This document shows positions 10,167 through 19,640 of a stretch of 48,816 nt of DNA, one piece after another. The notes below the pieces were generated by a model. That model had not been told where the DNA came from and searched no databases. It saw only the letters and a program-made list of their open reading frames with translations. The position numbers and the translations under genes are program-made. Positions within the stretch are counted from its first letter, which is position 1. The number at the start of each line of letters is the position of its first letter. The stretch lies in assembly GCA_023146045.1 (NCBI GenBank), contig JAGLCW010000221.1, positions 1 through 48,816 of the forward strand. Direction: 5' to 3'. This stretch comes from Caldisericia bacterium (lineage in GTDB: Bacteria > Caldisericota > Caldisericia > UBA6126).

Positions 10167-11038
10167 TGACCCCATTTGATTTCAATCCTTTTGGAAGAAG
10201 AAATCTACCAAAAAAAATATCTGAACAAGAAGAAAAAAAACTTTCAGAAAAAAACTGGGTGAAGTGTCCTAGTTGCGGAGTTTTAATTTACGACAAACAG
10301 CTAAAAGATAATATGAATATATGTCCGAAGTGTGAATATTTGTTTAGATTAAATTCTACAGATAGAATAAAGTTAATATTTGACGAAAATACGTTTGAAG
10401 AAAAATTTAACGACATTGAACCTAAAGATGTTTTGAATTTTTCTGATAGAATCCCATATTCCCAAAGATTAAAAGAAGCGAAAAATAAAACTGGATTAAA
10501 AGAGGCGATTAGAGTTGGTACTGGTAGCATTAATAATATAAAAGTTGCTACCGGTATTATGGATTTCGGGTTTATCGGCGGAAGCATGGGAGTAGTTGTT
10601 GGCGAAAAGATTGTTAGGATTGTTGAGTTTGCAACTCAAGAGAAACTTCCATTAACGATCTTTTCTAGTTCTGGTGGAGCAAGAATGCAAGAAGGAATGT
10701 ACTCTCTTGTTCAAATGGCAAGAACAGCTGCAGTAATTGGTAGATACCAAAAAGCAGGAGGTTTTTATATATCTGTTTTGACGCACCCAACAACTGGTGG
10801 AGTGAGTGCAAGTTTTGCATTTCTTGGAGATGTGATTATTGCAGAACCAGGTGCATTAATAGGGTTTGCAGGACCAAGAGTTATTGAGCAAACAACAAAA
10901 CAAAAGTTACCGTCAGGTTTCCAAACTTCAGAATTTTTGTTAGAACATGGTCAAATTGATAAAATTGTCAAAAGAAAACAATTAAAACAATGTATCAATA
11001 CTCTTTTTGGTTTTTATGAAAAAGGAAAACAAACATGA
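10166..11038 (+). CDS. accD: Acetyl-CoA carboxylase carboxyltransferase subunit beta
   Basis: N-terminal zinc finger 'KCPSCG..NICPKCEY', 'FSSSGGARMQEGMYSLVQM', 'GFAGPRVIEQT'. GTG start overlapping the fabF stop. Confidence 0.95.
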   Translation: MTPFDFNPFGRRNLPKKISEQEEKKLSEKNWVKCPSCGVLIYDKQLKDNMNICPKCEYLFRLNSTDRIKLIFDENTFEEKFNDIEPKDVLNFSDRIPYSQRLKEAKNKTGLKEAIRVGTGSINNIKVATGIMDFGFIGGSMGVVVGEKIVRIVEFATQEKLPLTIFSSSGGARMQEGMYSLVQMARTAAVIGRYQKAGGFYISVLTHPTTGGVSASFAFLGDVIIAEPGALIGFAGPRVIEQTTKQKLPSGFQTSEFLLEHGQIDKIVKRKQLKQCINTLFGFYEKGKQT

Positions 11039-11994
11039 AATGCATAAAAAAAAGAAGTTTACCTTTTGAAAATAGTGTTGATTTAATTGAAGAAAGAATT
11101 GAAGAAATTGAATTAGATGGACTTTCTGAGTCCGATAAAACTAAAATTGAGAGACTAAAAAGTCAAAAAATTAAAGAATTAGAAAAAATATATAATAAGC
11201 TGTCAAGATGGGAAACTGTACAAGTCGCTAGACATCAAGATAGACCAAAAACTCCAGATATCGTTCAACAGTTAATCCCAGGCTATGTAGTACTTTCTGG
11301 TGATAGATTGTTCAGAGACGATCCAGCAATTTATGCAGCTATAGGTATCTTCCATGGTCAAAATCTAATGATTATTGGGCATGATAGAGGGAATGGTACA
11401 AAAGAAAAGATAAGAAATAACTTTGGGATGGCAAACCCAGAAGGATACCATAAAGCCATTAGATTAATGAGATTGGCTGAAAAATTTAATGCACCAGTTC
11501 TAACCCTAATAGATACCCAAGGGGCATATCCCGGAATTCAAGCAGAGGAAATGGGACAATCAGCTGCAATTGCTACGAATTTAAGAGATATGTTTTCAAT
11601 AAAGGTCCCAATAATATGCGTTGTTATCGGTGAAGGCGGTTCCGGTGGTGCGCTAGGAATTGGTGTCGGCAACTATGTGGCAATGCTAAAAAATAGTATA
11701 TATTCTGTAATCTCACCAGAAGGGTGTGCATCAATATTGTGGAGAGATGCGACCAAAGCTTCCAAAGCAGCTGAAAAACTCCAATTGACAGCAACCGATT
11801 TGATAAAACGCTCATTGATTGATGAGATTATTCCTGAGCCATTTGGTGGTGCCCAAAGAAATCAAAAAGAAACAATTCAAAACATAGATGAATTTTTATC
11901 AAAAACACTTAAAAAATATGCGAAGATGTCTGCAAAAGATATAACAGCTGATAGATATTCAAAATTTAGAAAATTAGCTACTCAAGACATATAA
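11035..11994 (+). CDS. accA: Acetyl-CoA carboxylase carboxyltransferase subunit alpha
   Basis: 'TLIDTQGAYPGIQAEEMGQS', 'VVIGEGGSGGALGIGVGN', 'SVISPEGCASILW'. ATGA overlap with accD. Confidence 0.95.
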   Translation: MKCIKKRSLPFENSVDLIEERIEEIELDGLSESDKTKIERLKSQKIKELEKIYNKLSRWETVQVARHQDRPKTPDIVQQLIPGYVVLSGDRLFRDDPAIYAAIGIFHGQNLMIIGHDRGNGTKEKIRNNFGMANPEGYHKAIRLMRLAEKFNAPVLTLIDTQGAYPGIQAEEMGQSAAIATNLRDMFSIKVPIICVVIGEGGSGGALGIGVGNYVAMLKNSIYSVISPEGCASILWRDATKASKAAEKLQLTATDLIKRSLIDEIIPEPFGGAQRNQKETIQNIDEFLSKTLKKYAKMSAKDITADRYSKFRKLATQDI

Positions 11995-12552
11995 ATGTCT
12001 GTTCGATACATGGTTGTTATCGGATTGTTCATTGCATTATTCACACTTAGCTCTGTTTTTCCAATCTATATTCCAATAAGTCCAGTGCCGATTACTCTAC
12101 ATGTATTTTTTGTAATGCTTAGTGGGGTTATACTTGGGAAAAAATTTGGTACAATTTCAGTGGTAATATGGATACTGATTGGAATTTTTGGACTACCAGT
12201 ATTTTCTGGAGGAAAATCAGGAATAATGGTAATTCTAGGTCCAACTGGAGGATTTTTGGTTGGATTTATTGTCTGTAGCTATATAGTTGGCTATATGGTT
12301 AATAGATTTGGATATAGGCTTAATACTATTATTCTGTCTGGATTTATTGGGTTGTTATTCATATATATTATTGGTTGTTTAGGATTTTTTGGTAGTTTTT
12401 ATTTTTTGCATAAGCCAATCACGCTATTGCAGTCCATAAAACTATCAGTATTTCCATTTATTCCGTTTGATATTGTGAAGATATTTTTTTCTTCATTAAT
12501 TTGTTTTAGAGTTCATAAAAGCTTGAAAGAATCAGGGTATAGTTTATTATGA
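11995..12552 (+). CDS. bioY: Biotin ECF transporter S component BioY
   Basis: Polytopic, about 185 aa, with 'SPVPITLHVFFVMLSGVILGKKFG' and 'GPTGGFLVGF' typical of BioY. Directly after accA. Confidence 0.88.
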   Translation: MSVRYMVVIGLFIALFTLSSVFPIYIPISPVPITLHVFFVMLSGVILGKKFGTISVVIWILIGIFGLPVFSGGKSGIMVILGPTGGFLVGFIVCSYIVGYMVNRFGYRLNTIILSGFIGLLFIYIIGCLGFFGSFYFLHKPITLLQSIKLSVFPFIPFDIVKIFFSSLICFRVHKSLKESGYSLL

Positions 12553-13508
12553 AAATGTTTATTCAAATTGTTTTGATAGCAACAATTTCTGTTCTGGTTT
12601 TTATTCCTATTTTTCGAAAACTTGGAGTGAAATATGGGATTGTTGATAATCCATTAAAAATAGAAAAAGATAGAAACGGAAACACAAGAAAAAAACTACA
12701 TAAGAGTATTACACCATTAACTGGTGGATTGGCTTTATTTGTTTCATTTTGGATTGCAGCTTTTTTTACAATAGGCATAAACACACAGATAATCGGTATA
12801 TTTCTCGGTTCATTATTTATTGTAGTAATAATGGGGATAGATGATAAATATGATTTAAGGCCCGGAGTAAAACTACTTGCGCAATTCATTGCAGCAGGTA
12901 TCCCGATATTGTTTGGAGTGCAGATAAGATATATTTCAAATCCTTCAACTGGAATTTATTTTGACATAGGATTATGGGGTGTACTCTTTAGTTTAATATG
13001 GTGCGTTGCATTTATGAATGCTATGAATTTGATTGATGGGTTAGATGGACTGGCATCTGGAATAGCAGGAATTGCTGGTTTGGCGATGTTTACTGTGGCA
13101 TATCTTAGCGGGTTTACTATCGCTGCATTACTGGCAGTGGCTTTGTCTGCAACCTCTTTTGCATTCCTAAAATTCAATTTTTATCCAGCATCGATATTTC
13201 TTGGTGATAGTGGGGCTCATTTTCTTGGGTATATGATTGCAATGATTTCGATTTGGGCAGGACTGAAAACAACCTCAAGCATTATTTTATTAATTGCACT
13301 TGTGGGATTTGGAATTCCAATATTTGATGTAATTTTTTCTAGCGTAACAAGAGCTAGAAAAGGGAAAAAAATATATGAAGCAGATCTGGAAAACATCCAT
13401 TATCAATTGCACCAAAAAAAGGGATGGGGACAGCGTAGAATAGCCGTTGTATTTTATTTGATTACGGCAGTCTTATGCCTTATTCCAATTTTGCTGTTAT
13501 ACTTATAG
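12549..13508 (+). CDS. Polyprenyl-phosphate N-acetylhexosamine-1-phosphate transferase (MraY/WecA/TagO family)
   Basis: Polytopic, 'MNLIDGLDGLASG', 'FLGDSGAHFLGYM', 'HYQLHQKKGWGQRR'. Confidence 0.88.
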   Translation: MKMFIQIVLIATISVLVFIPIFRKLGVKYGIVDNPLKIEKDRNGNTRKKLHKSITPLTGGLALFVSFWIAAFFTIGINTQIIGIFLGSLFIVVIMGIDDKYDLRPGVKLLAQFIAAGIPILFGVQIRYISNPSTGIYFDIGLWGVLFSLIWCVAFMNAMNLIDGLDGLASGIAGIAGLAMFTVAYLSGFTIAALLAVALSATSFAFLKFNFYPASIFLGDSGAHFLGYMIAMISIWAGLKTTSSIILLIALVGFGIPIFDVIFSSVTRARKGKKIYEADLENIHYQLHQKKGWGQRRIAVVFYLITAVLCLIPILLLYL

Positions 13509-13533
13509 TATATTTTTTACTTAAAGAGGATTT

Positions 13534-14688
13534 ATGAAGAAACCAAAATTGTTAATCGTTTTTGGAACAAGACCTGAAGCTATAAAAATGGCACCACTGG
13601 TGCGTATTTTTAAGCAAGATTCTTCATTCATCACAAAAGTAGTTCTTACAGCTCAACATAGAGAAATGTTAGATCAGGTGATGAAAATATTTTCCATAAA
13701 TGGCGATTACGATTTTAACATAATGAAAGACAAACAAACACTTGAATCTATTACAAGTGGAGTAATGAATAGGTTTACTGAAGTTATACAGGCAGAAAAA
13801 CCAGACATGGTTCTGGTTCATGGCGATACTACTACAACCTTTGCTACAACTCTTTCTTCATACTACAATTCTATCCCAATTGCTCATATAGAGGCAGGTT
13901 TAAGGTCTGGAGACATGAAGAACCCATTCCCAGAAGAAATGAATAGGAAGCTTACCGATTCGATTTGCACAATGCATCTCTGCCCAACTGAAAGAGCTAA
14001 AAAGAACATAGAGCTAGAAAATATCTCAACAAAAAATGCATATGTAACTGGTAACACTGTGGTAGACTCTCTTTTATGGGTATTGGACTATATTACAAAA
14101 GAAAAGCCAGAGTTTCTTAAAATTGATCAAACAAAAAACAGACAAGTTCTTATGACTATGCATAGAAGAGAATCCTGGGGTATTCCAATAGAGAATGTAA
14201 GTAAAGCTATTAGGGACATTGTAAAGAAACACAATGACGTTACCGTTGTTTTTCCAATGCACAAAAACCCAATTGTTAGAGAATCTGTATATCCTTATCT
14301 AAAGAATATTGATAGAGTCAATCTAATTGAACCAATGGACTATTTAAGTTTTGTTGCAGAAATGAAAAAGTCGCATATTATTATTTCAGATTCTGGAGGG
14401 ATACAAGAGGAATCCCCAACATTTGGAAAACCAGTATTGCTTACTCGTTCTGTAACAGAAAGACCAGAAGGAGTTGAATGTGGGGTAGTAAAGCTTGTTG
14501 GTACGGAATACGACAATGTTTTTTCAGAACTAGATAAACTGTTATCCGACAAGGAATACTATTCATCGATGTCTTTGCCAGATAATCCATTTGGAGATGG
14601 TCATGCCTCTGAAAGAATTAGAGATCATGTTAGAAATTATTTCAATATGACTCCATTCGATAAAAAATGGAATAAGTTTACAAAATGA
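13534..14688 (+). CDS. wecB: UDP-N-acetylglucosamine 2-epimerase (non-hydrolysing)
   Basis: 'VFGTRPEAIKMAPL', 'HGDTTTTFATTLSSYY', 'HIEAGLRSGD', 'SDSGGIQEESPTFGKPVLL'. Confidence 0.94.
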   Translation: MKKPKLLIVFGTRPEAIKMAPLVRIFKQDSSFITKVVLTAQHREMLDQVMKIFSINGDYDFNIMKDKQTLESITSGVMNRFTEVIQAEKPDMVLVHGDTTTTFATTLSSYYNSIPIAHIEAGLRSGDMKNPFPEEMNRKLTDSICTMHLCPTERAKKNIELENISTKNAYVTGNTVVDSLLWVLDYITKEKPEFLKIDQTKNRQVLMTMHRRESWGIPIENVSKAIRDIVKKHNDVTVVFPMHKNPIVRESVYPYLKNIDRVNLIEPMDYLSFVAEMKKSHIIISDSGGIQEESPTFGKPVLLTRSVTERPEGVECGVVKLVGTEYDNVFSELDKLLSDKEYYSSMSLPDNPFGDGHASERIRDHVRNYFNMTPFDKKWNKFTK

Positions 14689-15965
14689 GCCAATTTATTG
14701 TCGACGGGAATAATTGCCTTAAAGGAAATGTTTCAATATCTGGATCAAAAAATTCTGCATTACCAATAATCACATCAACGATATTGTTCAAATGTCCCGT
14801 AGAGATTTCAAATATCCCAGATATGGGAGACGTAAGAATATTGATACAGATCATGAAGGACATTGGAGTAAAAGTTGATCAGCTTTCACCTGATACTTTT
14901 AGATTTGATGCTTCAGGTGATATTGAATCTGATCTCTCAAAGATTAAAGGCGTAAGTACTATACGAGGTTCTCAAACATTGTTAGGTGCCATACTAGGTA
15001 GAAATCACGAAGTGATTCTTCCAGTTCTAGGTGGATGTCCCATTGGTGCAAGACCAATGGATATTCATTTCCAAGGAATGAAAAAACTCGGAGCAGTTAT
15101 TGAAAATAAAGGGAATAGAAAATACTTTAAAGCAAAAAAATTACAAGGAACACATGTTTATCTTGATTATTCATCTGTAGGTGCAACAGAAAATTTAATT
15201 CTTACTGCTATGAGTGCAGAGGGTATTACAATTATAGAGAATGCTGCACAAGAACCAGAAGTTGTAGATCTAGTTTATTTACTAAATCAAGCTGGAGCTA
15301 GGATTTCAGGAATTGGTTCAAGCACATTACAAATTATTGGTAAATCTGCATTAAAACGGATAAAATTCTCTGTTATGCCAGATAGAATCGAAACTGGCAC
15401 GTTTATGTTATGTGCTGTAATGACAAAAGGCAAAATTCAAATTGAAGATTGTTGTGTTCAAGACATGAGTTCTTTGCTTTTTAAACTTCGAGACATTGGG
15501 GTTAAAGTTGAAATACGAGGTCAATCAAGTCTGTTGGTTGAAATGGATAAAAGATCATCATCATTTAACATAAGAACAATGCCATTTCCTGGATTTCCAA
15601 CCGATTTACAGTCTCCAATGTTGTCTCTTGCGTGTTTAGCTGGTGGAACAAGTATTATCTCTGAAACTGTTTATGAAAATAGATTCAATGTTGTTCCAGA
15701 ACTTAGAAAAATGGGAGCAAACATTATGACAAATGATAAGATTGCTACAATTACTGGTGTAGAGAAAATGTTTGGCGCTGAAGTACAATGCCCAGACTTA
15801 AGAGGCGGGATATCACTTGTTTTAGCTGCACTAGCTGCAGATGGGAAATCATATATACATAGAGCATCTGTTGTTGACAGAGGATATCAGTTCATAGAAA
15901 AAAAACTACAGAGACTTAATGCATCAATCGTAAGAGTGGAGGATGAAAATGGTTATATTAGATGA
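14685..15965 (+). CDS. murA: UDP-N-acetylglucosamine 1-carboxyvinyltransferase
   Basis: 'GNVSISGSKNSALPII', 'LGGCPIGARPMDIH' (catalytic Cys), 'TMPFPGFPTDLQSPMLSLACLAGGTS', 'DLRGGISLVLAALAADG'. Confidence 0.95.
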   Translation: MSQFIVDGNNCLKGNVSISGSKNSALPIITSTILFKCPVEISNIPDMGDVRILIQIMKDIGVKVDQLSPDTFRFDASGDIESDLSKIKGVSTIRGSQTLLGAILGRNHEVILPVLGGCPIGARPMDIHFQGMKKLGAVIENKGNRKYFKAKKLQGTHVYLDYSSVGATENLILTAMSAEGITIIENAAQEPEVVDLVYLLNQAGARISGIGSSTLQIIGKSALKRIKFSVMPDRIETGTFMLCAVMTKGKIQIEDCCVQDMSSLLFKLRDIGVKVEIRGQSSLLVEMDKRSSSFNIRTMPFPGFPTDLQSPMLSLACLAGGTSIISETVYENRFNVVPELRKMGANIMTNDKIATITGVEKMFGAEVQCPDLRGGISLVLAALAADGKSYIHRASVVDRGYQFIEKKLQRLNASIVRVEDENGYIR

Positions 15966-16554
15966 TAAAGGTAAGTTGTTTGGTGTAATAAACATCATTG
16001 ATTTATTTGCGATTATTCTTGTTGTCGTTCTTTTGGTTGTGAGTATTCAGTTCGTCACAAACAAGAAAACATCCGTTCAAGAAAAAGATAACTATATCAT
16101 TAAAGTAAGAGCAACTAATCTTGGACCAGAGATAGCTGAGACGATTAAAAAAGGACTTTTTATAAATTACCCAGATGGTATTCCATTTGGTGTTGTTCTT
16201 ACAAATCCAGAAGTTGGTCCTACACAAGTTTATGTAACTACTCAACAGGGTATGCTAATATCTAGAGCACAACCAAAATTGATGGACGCAAGTTTTTCTT
16301 TTCTTTGCTCTATCCCTAAGGGTAGCAATGAGATAAAATATGGTAATCAAAAATTTAAAGCAGGAGCCACAGGGTTCATTGAATCGAATTTCACAAAATA
16401 TACAGTTTATATATTGTCAATTAAACCGGTTACTACAGATGAAGCTCAAAAAATAAAGACAACCTTGAAAGATGAACTAAATCCACCAGTTCAAGAAATT
16501 GAAGAATCTAATGATCAAGAAGACACAATGAAATCAGAAGATAAAACCCCTTAA
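15943..16554 (+). CDS. DUF4330-like membrane-anchored protein
   Basis: 'LDDKGKLFGVINIIDLFAIILVVVLLV' N-terminal TM pattern followed by an extracytoplasmic domain. Overlaps the end of murA. Confidence 0.65.
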   Translation: MKMVILDDKGKLFGVINIIDLFAIILVVVLLVVSIQFVTNKKTSVQEKDNYIIKVRATNLGPEIAETIKKGLFINYPDGIPFGVVLTNPEVGPTQVYVTTQQGMLISRAQPKLMDASFSFLCSIPKGSNEIKYGNQKFKAGATGFIESNFTKYTVYILSIKPVTTDEAQKIKTTLKDELNPPVQEIEESNDQEDTMKSEDKTP

Positions 16555-18089
16555 TGAATATAAAGTCTCTTTTTAAGAATGCTGGAATTGTAACCTTTGG
16601 AGCACTATGTTCAAGAATGCTCGGATTAGCAAGGGAAACTGCAATTGCCAATAGATTCGGGGTGTCAACACAAACTGATGGTTATGTTGTTGGCTCTTAT
16701 ATTCCCATAACTCTTTCAAATATGCTTGTGTCTGGAATTGTAGCAGCTGTTTTTATCCCTTTGTTTTCAAGGTTAGTTTCTCAGAATAAAAAAAGTGAAC
16801 TGAAGGAAATAATTACTGTAACTGTGAATCAATTCGTTCTTTTAATTATTGGTGTAATTGTTGTGCTTTATATATTTGCTCCTTTTGTCTTGAAGATACA
16901 AGCTCCAGGATGGGATGCAGAGAGGTTATACTACGGAGTAAAAGTATTCAGAGTTGCACTTCCTTCAATACTATTCTTAGGTTTAGCTGCTCTTTCGTCT
17001 GGAATTCTAAATTCAGTAAAAATTTTCGGAATACCAACATTAGGTGGAATAGTTTTTAATGCAACCATTGTAACCTTGACATTGATTTATGCTTATAGGT
17101 TGGGAATTGTTGTTGTACCAATTGCTTTAGTTATTGGTGCTATAGGGCAATTTTTGATTCAATACATTTGGGTAGAAAAAAAAGGACTAGGTTACAGATT
17201 TAAACCTGTTTTACGTCATCCAGCTATGAAAGAATTATATATGTTGATTCTACCCGTTATCATCGGTTCTGGGATAAATTATCTTGCTCCTATTGTTAAC
17301 AATATGGTTGGATCACAATTGAGCAAAGGCTATTTAACGGCTCTTCAATACTCTTTTAAGGTATCTCAATTTCCAATAGGGATTTTTGCATTAGCTGTCT
17401 CATCTGTTGTATTTCCGAGTCTTGCTGAACATGTTTCTAAGAATGACACTAAGAACGTTCAATTGAACGTTCAATGGGCATTAAAATTTATTTTCCTTGT
17501 AATGCTTCCAGCGACTCTTGGTTTGATAGTATTGAGTACACCTGTAATTCGATTATTGTTTGAATCTGGAAAATTTACAGTAGCTGATACTCTAATTACG
17601 GCTCCAACCGTGCAGCTATATTGCATTGCTTTGGTTCCTTGGTCTGTAACCGCAGTATTGGTAAAAATACTATATTCTTGTAGAGATACAGTAACTCCAG
17701 TCTATATAGCATTTGCAACAGTAGCCGTATTGGTAATTGCTGATTTAGCATTAATTGGACCACTTGGCCATTATGGATTGGCTTTAGGCTCTGCAATATC
17801 TGGAGTCTTTAATACAATAGTATTATGGATTGTCACAAAAAAAAGATATCCAGACTACCTAATTGTTGCACCTTTAAAAAAGACTGCTTTGATATGCTCT
17901 ATAGGTTCAATAGCAATGGTTGCTACAATTTTCTTTTCTCAAAAAGTAGTAGTTAATTTTGTGAACATTTCTTCAAAGCTTGGTCAATTAGGGGAAGTGC
18001 TTATACTGGTTGCAATTGGTTGTTTAGTTTATGGAGTTTTTATTTATCTTTTTAACAAACCAGACGTAAAGGAAGTGATGGGACGATGA
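16554..18089 (+). CDS. murJ: Lipid II flippase MurJ
   Basis: MATE/MOP-type polytopic protein, about 511 aa: 'GLARETAIANRFGVSTQTDGYVVGSYIP', 'VVFPSLAEHVSKND', 'LYSCRDTVTPVYIA'. Confidence 0.93.
   Translation: MNIKSLFKNAGIVTFGALCSRMLGLARETAIANRFGVSTQTDGYVVGSYIPITLSNMLVSGIVAAVFIPLFSRLVSQNKKSELKEIITVTVNQFVLLIIGVIVVLYIFAPFVLKIQAPGWDAERLYYGVKVFRVALPSILFLGLAALSSGILNSVKIFGIPTLGGIVFNATIVTLTLIYAYRLGIVVVPIALVIGAIGQFLIQYIWVEKKGLGYRFKPVLRHPAMKELYMLILPVIIGSGINYLAPIVNNMVGSQLSKGYLTALQYSFKVSQFPIGIFALAVSSVVFPSLAEHVSKNDTKNVQLNVQWALKFIFLVMLPATLGLIVLSTPVIRLLFESGKFTVADTLITAPTVQLYCIALVPWSVTAVLVKILYSCRDTVTPVYIAFATVAVLVIADLALIGPLGHYGLALGSAISGVFNTIVLWIVTKKRYPDYLIVAPLKKTALICSIGSIAMVATIFFSQKVVVNFVNISSKLGQLGEVLILVAIGCLVYGVFIYLFNKPDVKEVMGR
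17453..17472. repeat. Perfect 20-bp palindrome / 12-bp tandem repeat inside murJ
   Basis: GAACGTTCAATTGAACGTTC equals its own reverse complement. Also reads as GAACGTTCAATT + GAACGTTCAATG. Confidence 0.9.
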
Positions 18090-19105
18090 AAATGAACGAG
18101 AACCACGATAAAAAAAAGAAAAAAAATATTATCCTGTGGATTATTTTATGTTTAATTTTCATTGTTATTATTTCTGCTGGTGCATATATTATTCGAATAT
18201 TTGAAGAGTTGAAACCAGAAACAGAAGAAGGACAAATTATTAGACAAGATTATAAAATTGACTGGTCTGGAAGAATGAATATTCTTGTTATTGGTTGTGA
18301 TGAGCGAGCTCACTTGAATTTGGGAGCAAGAGCAGATACAATAATTTTAATGAATTTTGATCTTGACAAGAAGATAGTTCGAATAATGTCTATACCAAGA
18401 GATGCTTGGACTGAAATACCAGGACACAATTGTTCACAAAAAATTAATTCTACGCTTAATTCTGCTTATTGGTCAGATGGTGGAGTTGGGTTAACTTTAA
18501 AAACGGTTGAAAACATGTTGAAAATTCCAATAAAATTATACGCAAAAGTTGATTTTGTAGCATTCCGAGATGTTGTAGACGCATTAGGCGGTATAATTTA
18601 CAATGTGGAAAAAGATATGCTGTATACAGATAGAACAGATCCGGAAACAGCAATTAATCTTAAAGCAGGAGAACAATTACTAGATGGAGATAAAGCTTTG
18701 CAGTATTGTCGTTTTAGGTGGGATGCTCAAGGAGACTTTGCGGTAGATTACAAAGGTGTTCAATATGGTAGAACATCTAGACAGCTGAATTTTGTTAAAG
18801 CATTGGGGAGAAAAGTCATTGAGACTAACAACCTATTGACAATCAATAGTATAATTAATATTGTATTGAAAGATACAGATACAAACATTGATTCCTCGGA
18901 ACTTTTAAAAATTGCTCTTCAGTTTCGCAATATTGATCCAGAAATACAAATAGTATCTGTTGTTTTCCCCGGAAACATAGATTGGGTGTCAAACACTTCG
19001 GTAATTCTACCCAATAAAGAAAAAGTACAAAAAGTCGTTAGTGAAGAATTTGTTGAACAGACAATAGAAGAATCACTAGAAGAGCAAGAAACTAATGAAA
19101 AGTAA
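18086..19105 (+). CDS. LytR-CpsA-Psr (LCP) family cell wall glycopolymer ligase
   Basis: N-terminal TM, 'MNILVIGCDERAHLNLGARADTIILMNFDLDKKIVRIMSIPRDAWTEIPGH', 'INSTLNSAYWSDGGVGLTLKTVENML', 'YCRFRWDAQGDF'. Confidence 0.9.
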   Translation: MKMNENHDKKKKKNIILWIILCLIFIVIISAGAYIIRIFEELKPETEEGQIIRQDYKIDWSGRMNILVIGCDERAHLNLGARADTIILMNFDLDKKIVRIMSIPRDAWTEIPGHNCSQKINSTLNSAYWSDGGVGLTLKTVENMLKIPIKLYAKVDFVAFRDVVDALGGIIYNVEKDMLYTDRTDPETAINLKAGEQLLDGDKALQYCRFRWDAQGDFAVDYKGVQYGRTSRQLNFVKALGRKVIETNNLLTINSIINIVLKDTDTNIDSSELLKIALQFRNIDPEIQIVSVVFPGNIDWVSNTSVILPNKEKVQKVVSEEFVEQTIEESLEEQETNEK

Positions 19106-19640
19106 CTGTAGAATCATTAATGGAAGTAAGTTGGTTGCTTTTTTTGTTTTCATTAATTCTTCATGGGAAAACTCTTATATCAACAAATATTCCAGTCTAG
19201 TATCAAAATATGTCAGTTATGCTCTGCAAACAAGTTTTATAGTCCAATGGTTTACTACAAAAAGCACTATTTTTTCAAAGAATATTTCTGAGAGTTTTAT
19301 ATGCAACGAGATTGTAAATATTCTTTTTAGAGTAGTTAGGATTTTTACAAGTACTGTTGAGAGATTAACAAAGAATTCTTATTCAGAAGATTTAAGCAAG
19401 TCAGTAAAAAATGATTTAAATGAGAATGGCATTAGTGTTGTAAGCTCTATTTTATTTTCATTTCTTGTTGTTTATCTTCTTTTAGAGCTTTTTTTTGGCA
19501 ATGGCTTTTCAAGGCAAGTTGCATTGACGATGTTTTTAGTCTGCGTTTGTTTGTTTGTTTTTTCATTTTTTTTAATACCTCCAAAGAGAGTTTTAAGTGA
19601 AAGTAGATTGTGGAAATGGATAAGAGAAATATTTCAGTAA
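19095..19640 (+). CDS. Unknown membrane protein (181 aa)
   Basis: ORF embedded between LCP and Wzy-like genes with start/stop overlaps on both sides. Two C-terminal hydrophobic helices ('ISVVSSILFSFLVVYLLLELFF', 'VALTMFLVCVCLFVFSFFLI'). No recognisable family. Confidence 0.6.
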   Translation: MKSNCRIINGSKLVAFFVFINSSWENSYINKYSSLVSKYVSYALQTSFIVQWFTTKSTIFSKNISESFICNEIVNILFRVVRIFTSTVERLTKNSYSEDLSKSVKNDLNENGISVVSSILFSFLVVYLLLELFFGNGFSRQVALTMFLVCVCLFVFSFFLIPPKRVLSESRLWKWIREIFQ

